64,000 bases of DNA from Pseudomonas sp. RIT-PI-AD (GTDB lineage Bacteria; Pseudomonadota; Gammaproteobacteria; Pseudomonadales; Pseudomonadaceae): positions 213,868 through 277,867 of the forward strand of contig NZ_JANZKU010000003.1 in assembly GCF_025642785.1 (NCBI RefSeq), in the 5' to 3' direction. Each line of letters opens with the position of its first letter. The first letter of the stretch is position 1. The notes beneath the pieces are model-generated. The model ran no database searches. It worked only from the letters and a program-made list of their open reading frames with translations, and had not been told where the DNA came from. The position numbers and the translations under genes were made by a program. Shown here one piece after another: positions 54,712-64,000 of this stretch.

Positions 54712-55877
54712 CAGCGACTCTCCCTCGAACGCAGATCACGCTGCTGCAAATCGGTAGCCACACGCGAACCGATATCGGGCGCGCTGCTGGTCACCGTGCT
54801 CGGCGTACCATTGGCCGCGCCGCGGTTGTCGATCATCTTGTCCAGCGGCAGGTACAGCAGGTTGTTCTGGCCTTTTTCGCCGGTCACCAGCACCTTGCTG
54901 GTGTTGCTGAAGACTTCCTGCATGGTGTCCAGGTACAGGCGCTGGCGCGTCACTTCGGGCGCCTTGCGGTACTCGAACACCAACTTGGTGAAGCGATCGG
55001 CCTCACCCTGGGCGCGCGATACCACTTCGTCGCGGTAGCCGTTGGCATCTTCGATGATGCGCTGGGCCTGGCCGCGGGCCTCGGGAACGACGCCATTGGC
55101 ATAGGCTTCGGCCTGGTTCTTCGCACGCTGCTCGTCTTCGCGGGCACGAATCACATCGTCGAAGGCTTCCTGCACTTCGCGCGGCGCGGCGGCGCTCTGT
55201 ACGTTGACCTGGGTGACGGTGATCCCGGTACGGTAGGTATCCAGGAAGCGTTGCAAGCGCTGCTTGATCTCGCTGGCCATCAATTCGCGGCCCTCGGTCA
55301 GCACCTGATCCATGGCAGTGGAGCCGACCACGTGGCGCAGGGCGCTCTCGGTGGCGTGCTGCAGGCTGACTTCGGGTTGGTCAACGTTGAGCACGAAATC
55401 CTTGAGGCTGGTGATCTTGTACTGAACGGTCAACGGGACTTCGACGATATTCTCGTCCTCGGTGAGCATCTGGCCCTGCTTGCTGTAGGCCCGCTCACGG
55501 GTGACGTTCTCCTGGAAGCGCTTGTCGAACGGCGGGAAATACAGGTTTAGGCCGGGACCTACGGTTTCGTAGTATTTCCCGAATCGCAGGACCACGGCCT
55601 GCTCCTGCTCATCCACTACGTAGATGGCGTTGTACAGCCAAAGAATGGCCAATATCCCCAAAACGATGCCGATCAAGCCGTAGCTGCCGCCTCTGCGGCT
55701 GCCCGAGCTGTCGCCGCCACCGCTGCGTTTCTTTCCGCCGAACAGTCCGCCAAGACTCTCCTGCAGCTTGCGGAAGGCCTCATCCAAATCCGGTGGCCCC
55801 TGCTTGCTACCGCCTTTCTTGCGGCCGCCCCAAGGATCCTGATTGTTCGAGTTGCCACCCGGCTCATTCCAAGCCAT
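54711..55877 (-). CDS. hflK: HflK, FtsH modulator
   Basis: A 388-aa partner of HflC. Residues 1-60 are Gly/Asn/Lys rich (WNEPGGNSNNQDPWG), followed by a transmembrane helix (YGLIGIVLGILAILWLYNAI) and the SPFH domain (AVVLRFGKYYETVGPGLNLY). The ATG is at 55875-55877; the frame to 55913 adds residues outside the family start. It is coupled to hflC by a 1-bp overlap. Confidence 0.96.
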   Translation of the reverse strand: MAWNEPGGNSNNQDPWGGRKKGGSKQGPPDLDEAFRKLQESLGGLFGGKKRSGGGDSSGSRRGGSYGLIGIVLGILAILWLYNAIYVVDEQEQAVVLRFGKYYETVGPGLNLYFPPFDKRFQENVTRERAYSKQGQMLTEDENIVEVPLTVQYKITSLKDFVLNVDQPEVSLQHATESALRHVVGSTAMDQVLTEGRELMASEIKQRLQRFLDTYRTGITVTQVNVQSAAAPREVQEAFDDVIRAREDEQRAKNQAEAYANGVVPEARGQAQRIIEDANGYRDEVVSRAQGEADRFTKLVFEYRKAPEVTRQRLYLDTMQEVFSNTSKVLVTGEKGQNNLLYLPLDKMIDNRGAANGTPSTVTSSAPDIGSRVATDLQQRDLRSRESR

Positions 55878-55972
55878 AGCGCTCTCCATCTGATAAAGCG
55901 AAGACGCGCCCACGGCGCGCCCGCCAATGCTACCGAATGCCCGCCATGCACGGCAAAACCGTGTGGCAAGCT

Positions 55973-57274
55973 TTATTGCAAAGTATGTTGCTCGATGAAC
56001 GCGTCCGGCTCCCAGCCTTCCCGACTCACCAGACGATTCAGCTCGATCCTCGGCAGCCGCACCGCCAACAGGGTCTCGCCAGCCTCGTCATGGGCCTCGG
56101 ATTGCACCGCCCCCAATTCGAAGAATTGTGCACGCAGCCTAGCCAGTTTCTGCGAGAGACGCAGAGTGCCGACGAAAAGGTTTTCCCCGAGCAATTCGGC
56201 GATCGCCTGCTTGAGCAGATCGAGGCCCACCCCGTCGCGGGCGGAAAGCCAGACCCGCTCGGGATTGCCTTGCGCGTCGCGCTGGATATGCGGCTCGACG
56301 CCCTCGAGAAGATCGAGCTTGTTATACACCTCAAGGATCGGCAGTTGCTCCGCGCCGATTTCGGCGAGTACCGCCAGCACTTGCTCGATCTGCAACTGCC
56401 GATCCGGCTCGTGCGCATCGATCACATGCACGAGCAGATCGGAATTGCTCGACTCCTCGAGCGTGGCGCGAAAGGCCTCCACCAGCTTGTGCGGAAGATG
56501 GCGAATGAAACCCACCGTATCCGCCAGCACGATGGGCCCCAGGTCATTCAAGTCCAACCGCCGTAGCGTCGGGTCGAGCGTGGCGAACAACTGATCGGCC
56601 GCGTACACGTCGGAGGTGGTCAGCGCATTGAACAGCGTGGATTTGCCGGCGTTGGTGTAGCCCACCAGCGAGACGGCCGGGATTTCCGCGCGCTTGCGGC
56701 CGCGCCGCGCCTGCTCACGCTGGCTGCGCACCTTTTCCAGGCGTTGCTTGATCTGGCGGATACGAACGCGCAGCAGGCGGCGGTCCGTTTCCAGTTGGGT
56801 CTCGCCCGGACCTCGAAGGCCGATGCCGCCCTTCTGCCGCTCAAGGTGGGTCCAACCCCGCACCAGCCGGGTACTCATATGGTTCAGTTGGGCCAGCTCG
56901 ACCTGCAGCTTGCCTTCGTGGGTACGGGCACGCTGGGCGAAGATGTCCAGAATCAGGCCCGTGCGATCCAGCACGCGACACTCGAAAGCACGCTCGAGGT
57001 TGCGTTCCTGGCTGGGCGTGAGGATGTGGTTGAAGATGACCAGCTCGACCTGCTCGTTCCTGACCAGGTCGTGCAATTCCTCGACCTTGCCGCTACCGAT
57101 GAGGTACTTCGCCGTAGGCTGATGTCGCGGGACGGTGACCAGGGTCACCGTATCCGCGCCAGCGGAGCGTGCCAGCTCCTGAAACTCCTGCGGGTCTTCC
57201 CGCACCTCGGGGTTCTGGCCTTCCAGATGAACCAGAATGGCCCGTTCACCGCCTCCCGGGCGCTCGAAGAACAA
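55973..57274 (-). CDS. hflX: HflX, ribosome-associated GTPase
   Basis: A 433-aa GTPase that splits stalled or heat-damaged ribosomes. The N-terminal HflX domain includes GKVEELHDLV and the GETQLE loop. The G domain has G1 VGYTNAGKSTLFNAL, G2/G3 LADTVGFIRHLP and G4 YNKLDLL. The start is TTG (57272-57274), which begins the family sequence (MFFERPGGGERAILVHLEG) and is preceded by GGGAG; no ATG fits. It lies 13 bp after hfq. Confidence 0.95.
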   Translation of the reverse strand: MFFERPGGGERAILVHLEGQNPEVREDPQEFQELARSAGADTVTLVTVPRHQPTAKYLIGSGKVEELHDLVRNEQVELVIFNHILTPSQERNLERAFECRVLDRTGLILDIFAQRARTHEGKLQVELAQLNHMSTRLVRGWTHLERQKGGIGLRGPGETQLETDRRLLRVRIRQIKQRLEKVRSQREQARRGRKRAEIPAVSLVGYTNAGKSTLFNALTTSDVYAADQLFATLDPTLRRLDLNDLGPIVLADTVGFIRHLPHKLVEAFRATLEESSNSDLLVHVIDAHEPDRQLQIEQVLAVLAEIGAEQLPILEVYNKLDLLEGVEPHIQRDAQGNPERVWLSARDGVGLDLLKQAIAELLGENLFVGTLRLSQKLARLRAQFFELGAVQSEAHDEAGETLLAVRLPRIELNRLVSREGWEPDAFIEQHTLQ

Positions 57275-57287
57275 TACAGACTCCCTA

Positions 57288-57548
<261 letters not shown>

Positions 57549-57630
57549 TTAAGGGATGAACCATTCATAGGTATCAAATGAGAAAAGTGTTCGGGAAGCT
57601 CGTCGGAAAGACGGATGCGGCCCTGAGGTC

Positions 57631-58605
57631 TCATTTCAATATGGAGACCCCTTCCAGGTATTTCAAGGTACGGGACAGATTGTCGCAGGCCAGGCTGTCC
57701 AGCCAGTGTAAACCAGCCCAACTGCGCAGCCAGGTGAATTGCCGCTTGGCCAACTGGCGGGTGGCGATGATGCCACGCTCTTCCATTTCGGCACGGCCCA
57801 GGTTGCCATCGAGGTAATCCCACACCTGGCGGTAACCCACGGCGCGTATAGACGGCATCCCCGCGTGCAAATCGCCCCGCCCACGCAAGGCTTCGACTTC
57901 CTCGACGAACCCCTGTTCCAACATCAGGCGAAACCGCTCGGCGATGCGCCCGTGCAATACCTGACGCTGCGCCGGAGCGATCGCCAAGTGCGCGACAGTA
58001 TAAGGCAATTGCGCCAGACCCGGCGCCTCTGCGGCGGTATTTTGCGCCCGTTGAAGCTGGCGGTGGACGGTCATCGACAGTCCGCTGACCCGATAGACCT
58101 CCAGCGCCCGGACGAGCCGCTGCGGATCGTTGGGATGGATTCGCGCCGCGGACTCCGGATCGACCGCCGCCAATTCCCGGTGCAAGGCCGGCCAGCCCTC
58201 GCGCGCGGCCTGCGCTTCCAGCGCCGCGCGCACGGCGGGATCGGCCGGCGGCATGTCCGCCAGCCCCTCCAGCAACGCCTTGTAATACAGCATGGTGCCG
58301 CCGACCAGCAAGGGAATGCGCCCGCGGGCCGTGGCATCTGCCATCGCCGCCAGGGCGTCGGCGCGGAACTCGGCGGCGGAGTAACTCTGCGCCGGGTCGC
58401 GGATATCGATCAGATGATGCGGGTGGTGCGCCAGAACGGCGGCATCGGGCTTGGCCGTGCCGATGTCCATGCCGCGGTAGACCAGCGCCGAATCCACGCT
58501 GATCAACTCGCAGGGCAGCGCCTGCGCGAGAGCGAGGGCAAGATCGGTCTTGCCTGCGGCGGTCGGTCCCATCAGGAAGATCGCGGGGGGCGGCTTGAGG
58601 CTCAT
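57631..58605 (-). CDS. miaA: tRNA dimethylallyltransferase
   Basis: A 324-aa enzyme that prenylates A37 of tRNAs reading UNN codons. The P-loop is [16 protein letters not shown] (about residues 10-25), and the catalytic Asp/Thr region is [38 protein letters not shown] and [12 protein letters not shown] are also typical. Full length. It lies between mutL (58 bp upstream) and hfq (94 bp downstream). In pseudomonads hfq promoters lie in this region; I did not find a definite one. Confidence 0.97.
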   Translation of the reverse strand: MSLKPPPAIFLMGPTAAGKTDLALALAQALPCELISVDSALVYRGMDIGTAKPDAAVLAHHPHHLIDIRDPAQSYSAAEFRADALAAMADATARGRIPLLVGGTMLYYKALLEGLADMPPADPAVRAALEAQAAREGWPALHRELAAVDPESAARIHPNDPQRLVRALEVYRVSGLSMTVHRQLQRAQNTAAEAPGLAQLPYTVAHLAIAPAQRQVLHGRIAERFRLMLEQGFVEEVEALRGRGDLHAGMPSIRAVGYRQVWDYLDGNLGRAEMEERGIIATRQLAKRQFTWLRSWAGLHWLDSLACDNLSRTLKYLEGVSILK

Positions 58606-58662
58606 GACAACTCGGAGAAGGCGGAGAATCGAACCAAGGGCGCGGCGATTCCCTATGGATGG

Positions 58663-60561
58663 CTAGCGCCCGCGCAGGAACAGCTTGTCGAGGTCGTCCA
58701 TGCCCAACTGGGTCCAGGTCGGACGGCCATGGTTGCATTGGCCGCTGCGTTCGGTGTGCTCCATGTCGCGCAGCAGTCCATTCATTTCCGGCAGGGTCAG
58801 TCGCCGGTTGGCGCGCACGGCGCCATGGCAGGCCATGGTGGCGAGGAGCTCGTTGAGGTGCGCCTGGATTCGATCGCTGGTGCCGTACTCGAGCAGATCG
58901 GCCACCACGTCGCGCACCAGTTGATTCGCCTCGGCCTGCTTGAGCAGCGCGGGGATCTGGCGGATCGCCAGGGTTTCCGGCCCCAGGCGCTGCAATTCGA
59001 AACCGAGGCGCTGGAACCAGGAAATATGTTCCTCCGCGCAATCGGCCTCGCGCTGGCTCACGGCGATGGATTCGGGCACCAGCAACGGCTGGCTGCGCAA
59101 CCCCTCGCTCTCCATGGCGGTCTTCAACCGCTCGTAGGTGATCCGCTCGTGGGCGGCGTGCATGTCCACCAGCACCAGCCCCAGGTTGTTCTCGGCGAGG
59201 ATATAGACCCCCTTCAACTGTGCCAGGGCATAGCCCAGCGGCGGCACGTCGCCCTGGGCGTCGGGCAGGGCCGGCGCGCCTTCCGGCAGCGGCGCGAAGA
59301 ACTCCCGGTAGGCGCCCTGGGCCTCGGCCAGGGGCACGCCGGGACCGGGGCGCGGCGCCTGGTAACCGGAGCCCGCGCCGCCCGACGACGGACGCCAGTC
59401 GCTGCTGGGCGGGGGCGTCTCGAGTAAGGCGGCGGCGAGGCCCATTTCGCCCTGGGGGCCGAACTCCCCCGCGGCCTGGCCGCTGGGACGCAACATGCCG
59501 GACACGGCGGCGGGGGCCGCCAACTGGTCTTCCGGCCGCACCTCGCCCAAGGCGCGGTGCAAGGTCCCGTAGAGGAAGTCGTGGACCATGCGACCGTCGC
59601 GGAAACGCACTTCGTGCTTGGTGGGGTGCACATTGACGTCCACCACCGCGGGGTCGACCTCGAGGAACAGCACGAAGGTCGGATGACGGCCATTGAACAG
59701 CACGTCGCGATAGGCCTGGCGGACCGCGTGGGCGACCAGCTTGTCGCGCACCATGCGGCCATTCACATAGAAGTACTGCAAGTCCGCCTGGCTGCGGGAG
59801 AAGGTGGGCAAGCCGACCCAGCCCCACAGGTGCAGCCCGTTGCGCTCCACTTCGATGGGCAACGCCTGCTCCAGGAAGGCGGAGCCGCACACGGAGGCGA
59901 CGCGCCGCGACCGGGAGATGTCATCCGCCGCTTCATGCAGGGCGAATACCGTTTTCCCGTTGTGCCGGAGGTGGAACGCCACGTCGAAACGCGCCAGGGC
60001 CAGGCGCTTGATGACTTCCTGCAGATGATCGAACTCGGTTTTCTCGGCACGCAGGAATTTACGCCGCGCCGGGGTATTGAAGAACAGGTCGCGCACTTCC
60101 ACCGAAGTGCCCACCGGATGCGCCGCCGGCTGGACCCGGGGTGCCATGTCGCGGCCTTCGGTTTCGACCTGCCACGCCTGCTCGGCGTCGCGGGTACGGG
60201 AAGTCAGGGTCAACCGGGCCACCGAGCTGATCGAAGCCAGCGCTTCGCCGCGGAAGCCGAGGCTCATCACCCGCTCCAGGTCTTCCAGCTCGCGGATCTT
60301 GCTGGTGGCGTGGCGGGCCAGGGCCAGCGGCAAGTCGTCGGCGTCGATGCCACCGCCGTCGTCGCGAACCCGCAGCAACTTGATCCCGCCCTGCTCGATC
60401 TCCACGTCGATGCGCCGCGCACCGGCGTCCAGGCTGTTCTCCAACAGCTCCTTGATCACCGAAGCCGGGCGTTCGACCACCTCGCCGGCGGCGATCTGGT
60501 TGGCCAGGCGCGGCGAAAGCAGCTGGATGCGCGCGCCTGTGTCCGAGGAAGACGCGATCAT
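58663..60561 (-). CDS. mutL: DNA mismatch repair protein MutL
   Basis: A 632-aa protein. The N-terminal GHKL ATPase has [31 protein letters not shown] and [15 protein letters not shown]. The C-terminal dimerisation domain carries [13 protein letters not shown], which is the DQHA(x)2E(x)4E endonuclease motif with a Met for Gln. So this MutL probably nicks DNA itself, in line with the absence of MutH in pseudomonads. The start overlaps the amiB stop as ATGA (60558-60561). Confidence 0.97.
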   Translation of the reverse strand: MIASSSDTGARIQLLSPRLANQIAAGEVVERPASVIKELLENSLDAGARRIDVEIEQGGIKLLRVRDDGGGIDADDLPLALARHATSKIRELEDLERVMSLGFRGEALASISSVARLTLTSRTRDAEQAWQVETEGRDMAPRVQPAAHPVGTSVEVRDLFFNTPARRKFLRAEKTEFDHLQEVIKRLALARFDVAFHLRHNGKTVFALHEAADDISRSRRVASVCGSAFLEQALPIEVERNGLHLWGWVGLPTFSRSQADLQYFYVNGRMVRDKLVAHAVRQAYRDVLFNGRHPTFVLFLEVDPAVVDVNVHPTKHEVRFRDGRMVHDFLYGTLHRALGEVRPEDQLAAPAAVSGMLRPSGQAAGEFGPQGEMGLAAALLETPPPSSDWRPSSGGAGSGYQAPRPGPGVPLAEAQGAYREFFAPLPEGAPALPDAQGDVPPLGYALAQLKGVYILAENNLGLVLVDMHAAHERITYERLKTAMESEGLRSQPLLVPESIAVSQREADCAEEHISWFQRLGFELQRLGPETLAIRQIPALLKQAEANQLVRDVVADLLEYGTSDRIQAHLNELLATMACHGAVRANRRLTLPEMNGLLRDMEHTERSGQCNHGRPTWTQLGMDDLDKLFLRGR

Positions 60562-61973
60562 TCCTGCGACGCCAGGGCAGTGGTCGGAATACTCAGCTTC
60601 TGGCCGACCTTGACGGTGTCACGGGTCAGCCCGTTGGCCTTGCGCAAGGCCGGCAGGCTGACCTGGTAACGCTGGGCGATGGTCGCCAGGCTCTCGCCGC
60701 TGGCCACCCGATGCTCCCGGGGCGGCTCGACGGCACTGCCTTGGTCGCGAAGCATGGCGAGGTAGGTGCCCGGCGGCGGGTTCTGCATGAAGAACTGGCG
60801 CACGCCGGTGGTGATCGAGCGCGCCAGGACCTGCTGATGACTGGCGCTGGTCAGCTTGAGCGCTTCGCCCGGGTTGGAGATGAATCCGGTCTCCACCAGG
60901 ATCGACGGGATATCGGGGGACTTCAGCACCATAAATCCGGCCTGTTCGACGCGACGCTTGTGCAGCGGCGTCGAGCGTCCGATGTTGCTCAGGACCTTCT
61001 GGCCGACGTTCAGGCTGGACGACAGCGACGCGGTCATCGACAGATCGAGCAGCACGCCGGCCAGCATGCGGTCCTTGTCGTCCAGGCTGACGCTGCCGAC
61101 GCCCCCGATCAGGTCGGAGCGGTTCTCGTTGTCCGCCAGCCAGCGCGCGGTCTCCGAAGTGGCGCCGCGATCCGAAAGGGCGAATACCGAGGCACCGAAG
61201 GCCGAAGGGCGCGGGGCCGCGTCGGCATGGATGGAAACGAACAGGTCGGCGCCCTTCTTGCGGGCGATCTCGGTGCGTTTACGCAGGGGAATGAAGTAAT
61301 CGCCAGTGCGGATCAGCTCGGCGCGGAAGCCTTTTTCCTGGCTGATCTGCTGTTGCAGGTACTTGGCGATGGCCAGGGTCACGTCTTTCTCGTGCTGGCC
61401 CTTGGCGCCGATGGCACCCGGGTCTTCGCCCCCGTGACCGGCATCGATGGCGATGACGATGTCGCGCTTGCCGCCAGGCACGCTGGGCAATTTTGCCGCC
61501 GGTTGGGCTGGGGTCACCGGCAACTGGGGCGTGCCGGCGGTCGCGGTGACCGGCACGCTCGGCGGGGCGCCCGCGTCCTGGTCGAACAGGTCGACCACCA
61601 GCCGGTTACCGTATTGCTGGTTGGGCGCGAGGGTGAAGCTCTTCGGCGTGACCACTGAGGACAGGTCGATCACCACGCGGACGTCGTTGGGCGTTCGTTG
61701 CGCCGAGCGGATGCTGGTGATCGGGGTGTTGGCGAAATTCAATTGGTCGAGCTTGGTGGAGAGTTGCGCACCGTTGATGTCGATGACCAGGCGATTCGGC
61801 GCGCTGAGGGTGAAAACGCTGTGCTGGACCTGGCCGGACAGGTCGAAAACCAATCGGGTGTTGTCCGGCGCACGCCACAGGCGTACTCCACGGACTTCGG
61901 CGGCGCCCAGGGCATCGACGGCGAACATAGCCAACAGCAGCGCCAAGCCGGCATACAGTGCGCGCAAGCGCAT
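60558..61973 (-). CDS. amiB: N-acetylmuramoyl-L-alanine amidase AmiB
   Basis: A 471-aa periplasmic amidase for daughter-cell separation. The signal peptide is [20 protein letters not shown] (cut near residue 24). An AMIN domain follows (about residues 25-130), then the zinc-dependent amidase_3 domain with [20 protein letters not shown] (zinc His), and a C-terminal LysM repeat ([20 protein letters not shown]) for septal peptidoglycan. The ATG is at 61971-61973. The frame upstream overlaps tsaE in another frame and is ignored. Confidence 0.96.
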   Translation of the reverse strand: MRLRALYAGLALLLAMFAVDALGAAEVRGVRLWRAPDNTRLVFDLSGQVQHSVFTLSAPNRLVIDINGAQLSTKLDQLNFANTPITSIRSAQRTPNDVRVVIDLSSVVTPKSFTLAPNQQYGNRLVVDLFDQDAGAPPSVPVTATAGTPQLPVTPAQPAAKLPSVPGGKRDIVIAIDAGHGGEDPGAIGAKGQHEKDVTLAIAKYLQQQISQEKGFRAELIRTGDYFIPLRKRTEIARKKGADLFVSIHADAAPRPSAFGASVFALSDRGATSETARWLADNENRSDLIGGVGSVSLDDKDRMLAGVLLDLSMTASLSSSLNVGQKVLSNIGRSTPLHKRRVEQAGFMVLKSPDIPSILVETGFISNPGEALKLTSASHQQVLARSITTGVRQFFMQNPPPGTYLAMLRDQGSAVEPPREHRVASGESLATIAQRYQVSLPALRKANGLTRDTVKVGQKLSIPTTALASQE

Positions 61974-61989
61974 ATTCCACCCCACCTTC

Positions 61990-62463
61990 TTATTCAAACT
62001 GGTTGGCCAGTGCGATGCACCAGACCTCGCCGCGCGCGCTGCACGGCTGCAGAAGCAACCGCCGACCGCTCCCGTGCGGGCTAATGGTAATGTCCAGGTC
62101 GGCCTTTGGCAAAATGCCTGCACCGCGCTGCGGCCATTCCACCAGGCACAGTGCGTCGCCGGCGAAGTAATCGCGGATGCCGAGGAACTCCAGCTCTTCC
62201 GGGTCCACCAGGCGGTACAGGTCGAAGTGGAAAGCCCTGCGCTCGCCCAGCTCATAGGGCTCCACCAAGGTGAAGGTCGGGCTTTTCACCGCGCCGACAT
62301 GGCCCAAGCCGCGGATGATTCCGCGGGACAGGGTGGTCTTGCCCGCCCCCAGATCGCCGTGCAGGTAAAGGATGCCGCGGCCGTCGGTGGCCCCGGCCAG
62401 GCGCGCGCCCAACGCCAGCATGGCGTCTTCGCCTTCGACGTCCAGGGTCACTGCGCGATTCAC
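61990..62463 (-). CDS. tsaE: TsaE, tRNA t6A-modification ATPase
   Basis: A 157-aa P-loop ATPase required with TsaB and TsaD for threonylcarbamoyl-A37 tRNA. The Walker A is LHGDLGAGKTTLSRGIIRGL, then VKSPTFTLVEPYE, with LYRLVDPEELEFLGIRDYF as the conserved later motif. The proposed GTG start (62461-62463) overlaps the stop of the next upstream gene as GTGA; a GTG four codons later is possible. The frame runs on to 62925 but that part is a shadow. Confidence 0.94.
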   Translation of the reverse strand: MNRAVTLDVEGEDAMLALGARLAGATDGRGILYLHGDLGAGKTTLSRGIIRGLGHVGAVKSPTFTLVEPYELGERRAFHFDLYRLVDPEELEFLGIRDYFAGDALCLVEWPQRGAGILPKADLDITISPHGSGRRLLLQPCSARGEVWCIALANQFE

Positions 62464-63959
62464 GCCTGGCAAGGTGAAACCTCCTCGAGCAATTGGCGGA
62501 TGGCCGGGATGAGGTCGCTGGCGGTCATGCCGCGGCCCCGGCCACCCAATTGCTCGCCGGCCCGGGCATGCAGCCAGACTGCCAGGCAGGCAGCCGGATA
62601 GGCCTGCATGCCCTGGGCCAGCAGACTTCCCACCACACCGGCGAGTACGTCGCCGAAACCCGCGCCGGCCATCGCCGGATGACCGTGATCGCACAGCCGC
62701 AACGGCTCTCCGGGCGCCGCTATCAGGCTGCCGGCCCCCTTGAGTATCACGCAGCAGCCATAGCGCGCGGCCAATTCCCGGGCCGCGGCCGGGCGGTCGG
62801 CCTGGACCTCGGCGGTGGAGCGGCCGAGCAGGCGCCCGGCTTCGCCCGGATGGGGAGTGATCACCGCGCCCTTGGGCAGGCTCACGCCGCCTTCGGCCAG
62901 CAGGTTCAAAGCATCGGCGTCCCAAACCTGCGGCACCGGGCGGCGGCAGGCTGCGCTCAGCAGGCTGCGCCCCCAGGCCTCCTGGCCGAGGCCGGGGCCC
63001 ACCACCAGGACGTCGGCTTTTTCCGCCAGCGCCAGCAATTGATTGGCCGAGCGCAAGCCCTTGCTCATCACTTCGGGAAGACGCGCCAGGGCGGCGCCGA
63101 CGTGCTCCGCACGGGTCGCCAGCGTCACCATGCCGGCGCCAGTGCGCAGGGCGCTCTCGCTGCTCAACAGGATCGAACCGCCCAGGCCGATGTCACCGCC
63201 CACCGCCAGCAGGCGCCCGAACTGCCCCTTGTGGGCAGTCTTCGGACGGGGCGCCAGCTTCGGCACTGTCTCGCGGGTCAGGCGCTGCGCCACGCTCGGC
63301 GTTTCGCTCACCCGTTCCGGGTCCGCCTGCAAATCGTCGAACTCCAGATCACCGACCATCTCCGGCCCCTCGCCAGTGAATAAACCGAGCTTGAGACCGA
63401 TGAAGGTCAGGGTCAGTTCGGCCCGCACCGCCACATCCGCGACATGCCCGCTGTCCGCCATCAGCCCGGAAGGGATGTCCACCGCCAGAACCGGAAGGCC
63501 GGATGCGTTGATCCAGCGGATCGCCGCGGCGCAAGGCGCGCGCAGTTCACCCTTGAAGCCGGTGCCCAGCAGCGCGTCGACCAGGACGCCTCGCGCTTGT
63601 GCCTCCGTGCTCCAGGCCTGCACCGTTACGCCGGCCTGCCACGCATCCGCATGGGCCCGCGCGGCATCGCCCGCCAATGCACCGGGGTCGCCAAGGCTCA
63701 GGACTTCGGCGGACCAGCCCGCCCGCCGGGCGAGCGCGGCGATCAGGTAACCGTCGCCGGCGTTGTTGCCGCCGCCGGCCAGCACGGTCAGCGCGCCCGC
63801 CCTCGGCCAGCGCCGCAGCACGGCGCGCCAGGCCGCGCGAGCGGCCCGTTGCATCAGCTCGAAACCGGGGGTTCCACTGGCGATCAGGCGTGCATCCAGG
63901 TCGCGGACTTGGGCGGCGCTATAAAGAGAAGAGGGCAGATCGTCGAGAATAGCGTTCAT
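62460..63959 (-). CDS. nnr: Bifunctional NAD(P)HX epimerase/dehydratase
   Basis: A 499-aa repair enzyme with an N-terminal YjeF_N epimerase domain (LAGGGNNAGDGYLIAALARR, about residues 60-79; VDIPSGLMADSG) and a C-terminal ADP/ATP-dependent dehydratase domain (TPHPGEAGRLLGRS and MAGAGFGDVLAGVVGSLLAQ, which carries the catalytic Asp). It restores hydrated NADH and NADPH. The ATG is at 63957-63959. Its stop overlaps the tsaE start, the common nnr-tsaE-amiB-mutL order. Confidence 0.95.
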   Translation of the reverse strand: MNAILDDLPSSLYSAAQVRDLDARLIASGTPGFELMQRAARAAWRAVLRRWPRAGALTVLAGGGNNAGDGYLIAALARRAGWSAEVLSLGDPGALAGDAARAHADAWQAGVTVQAWSTEAQARGVLVDALLGTGFKGELRAPCAAAIRWINASGLPVLAVDIPSGLMADSGHVADVAVRAELTLTFIGLKLGLFTGEGPEMVGDLEFDDLQADPERVSETPSVAQRLTRETVPKLAPRPKTAHKGQFGRLLAVGGDIGLGGSILLSSESALRTGAGMVTLATRAEHVGAALARLPEVMSKGLRSANQLLALAEKADVLVVGPGLGQEAWGRSLLSAACRRPVPQVWDADALNLLAEGGVSLPKGAVITPHPGEAGRLLGRSTAEVQADRPAAARELAARYGCCVILKGAGSLIAAPGEPLRLCDHGHPAMAGAGFGDVLAGVVGSLLAQGMQAYPAACLAVWLHARAGEQLGGRGRGMTASDLIPAIRQLLEEVSPCQA

Positions 63960-64000
63960 GCGAGTCGGCTGCGGCGGCTGGGTCTGGCAGAATTATACGC
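63960..64000. other. Start of an upstream intergenic region
   Basis: The last 41 bases lie upstream of the NAD(P)HX repair gene. No gene is visible. The adjacent queG-type gene known from P. aeruginosa would lie just outside, divergently read. Confidence 0.4.

Overview
The window reads as chromosomal DNA of a high-GC Pseudomonas, very close to the P. aeruginosa lineage. It carries azurin, the urt/ure urea genes, the rpsF-rpsR-rplI-dnaB ribosomal/replication block and the hfl-hfq-miaA-mutL-amiB superoperon in P. aeruginosa-like order. Several neighbours I remember from PAO1 are missing, such as desCB beside desT and the NAD-salvage genes beside azurin. Long hairpin repeats and REP-like elements are common. 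I infer a related species of the P. aeruginosa group rather than PAO1 itself. The statements about PAO1 gene order are from memory.

Left third (1-24.1 kb): urea use. The 3' end of urtA, then urtB, urtC, urtD and urtE, encode a urea ABC importer. They are followed by ureD, ureA, ureB and ureC (nickel-insertion factor and the three urease subunits), with acetyltransferase genes interspersed. About 10 kb further on are ureE, ureF, ureG and a UreJ/HupE-type nickel permease. The second cluster is preceded by a good sigma-54 promoter, as expected for nitrogen-controlled expression. Between the two halves lies a mixed set: a C4 zinc-finger protein, a siderophore-interacting reductase, an orphan GspF/PilC-like protein, membrane proteins, an Hsp70-like ATPase, a lipase without signal peptide, OsmE, a secreted repeat protein and DesT.

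Middle (24.1-39.3 kb): an SDR oxidoreductase, then about 1.2 kb without genes that holds three perfect DnaA boxes and several near matches. A five-gene branched-chain-amino-acid-type ABC importer follows, read leftwards from its own sigma-54 promoter, then azurin, a LysR regulator divergent from an EamA permease, and a three-gene unit. That unit is a lytic-transglycosylase-like protein without signal peptide followed by two paralogous exported proteins, and it resembles an effector-immunity module. A broken YjaB-like acetyltransferase and the radical-SAM protein YgiQ close this part.

Right part (39.3-64 kb), almost all on the minus strand: alr, dnaB, rplI, a DUF2232 membrane protein, rpsR, rpsF, rlmB and rnr. 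Next come tRNA-Leu(CAG) with its promoter and terminator, and a lower-GC remnant with a TauE/SafE fragment. A chemoreceptor, purA, hisZ, hflC, hflK, hflX, hfq, miaA, mutL, amiB, tsaE and the bifunctional NAD(P)HX repair enzyme gene follow. Overlapping stop/start codons (mutL-amiB, tsaE-nnrD, hflK-hflC, rnr-rlmB) show compact, translationally coupled operons.
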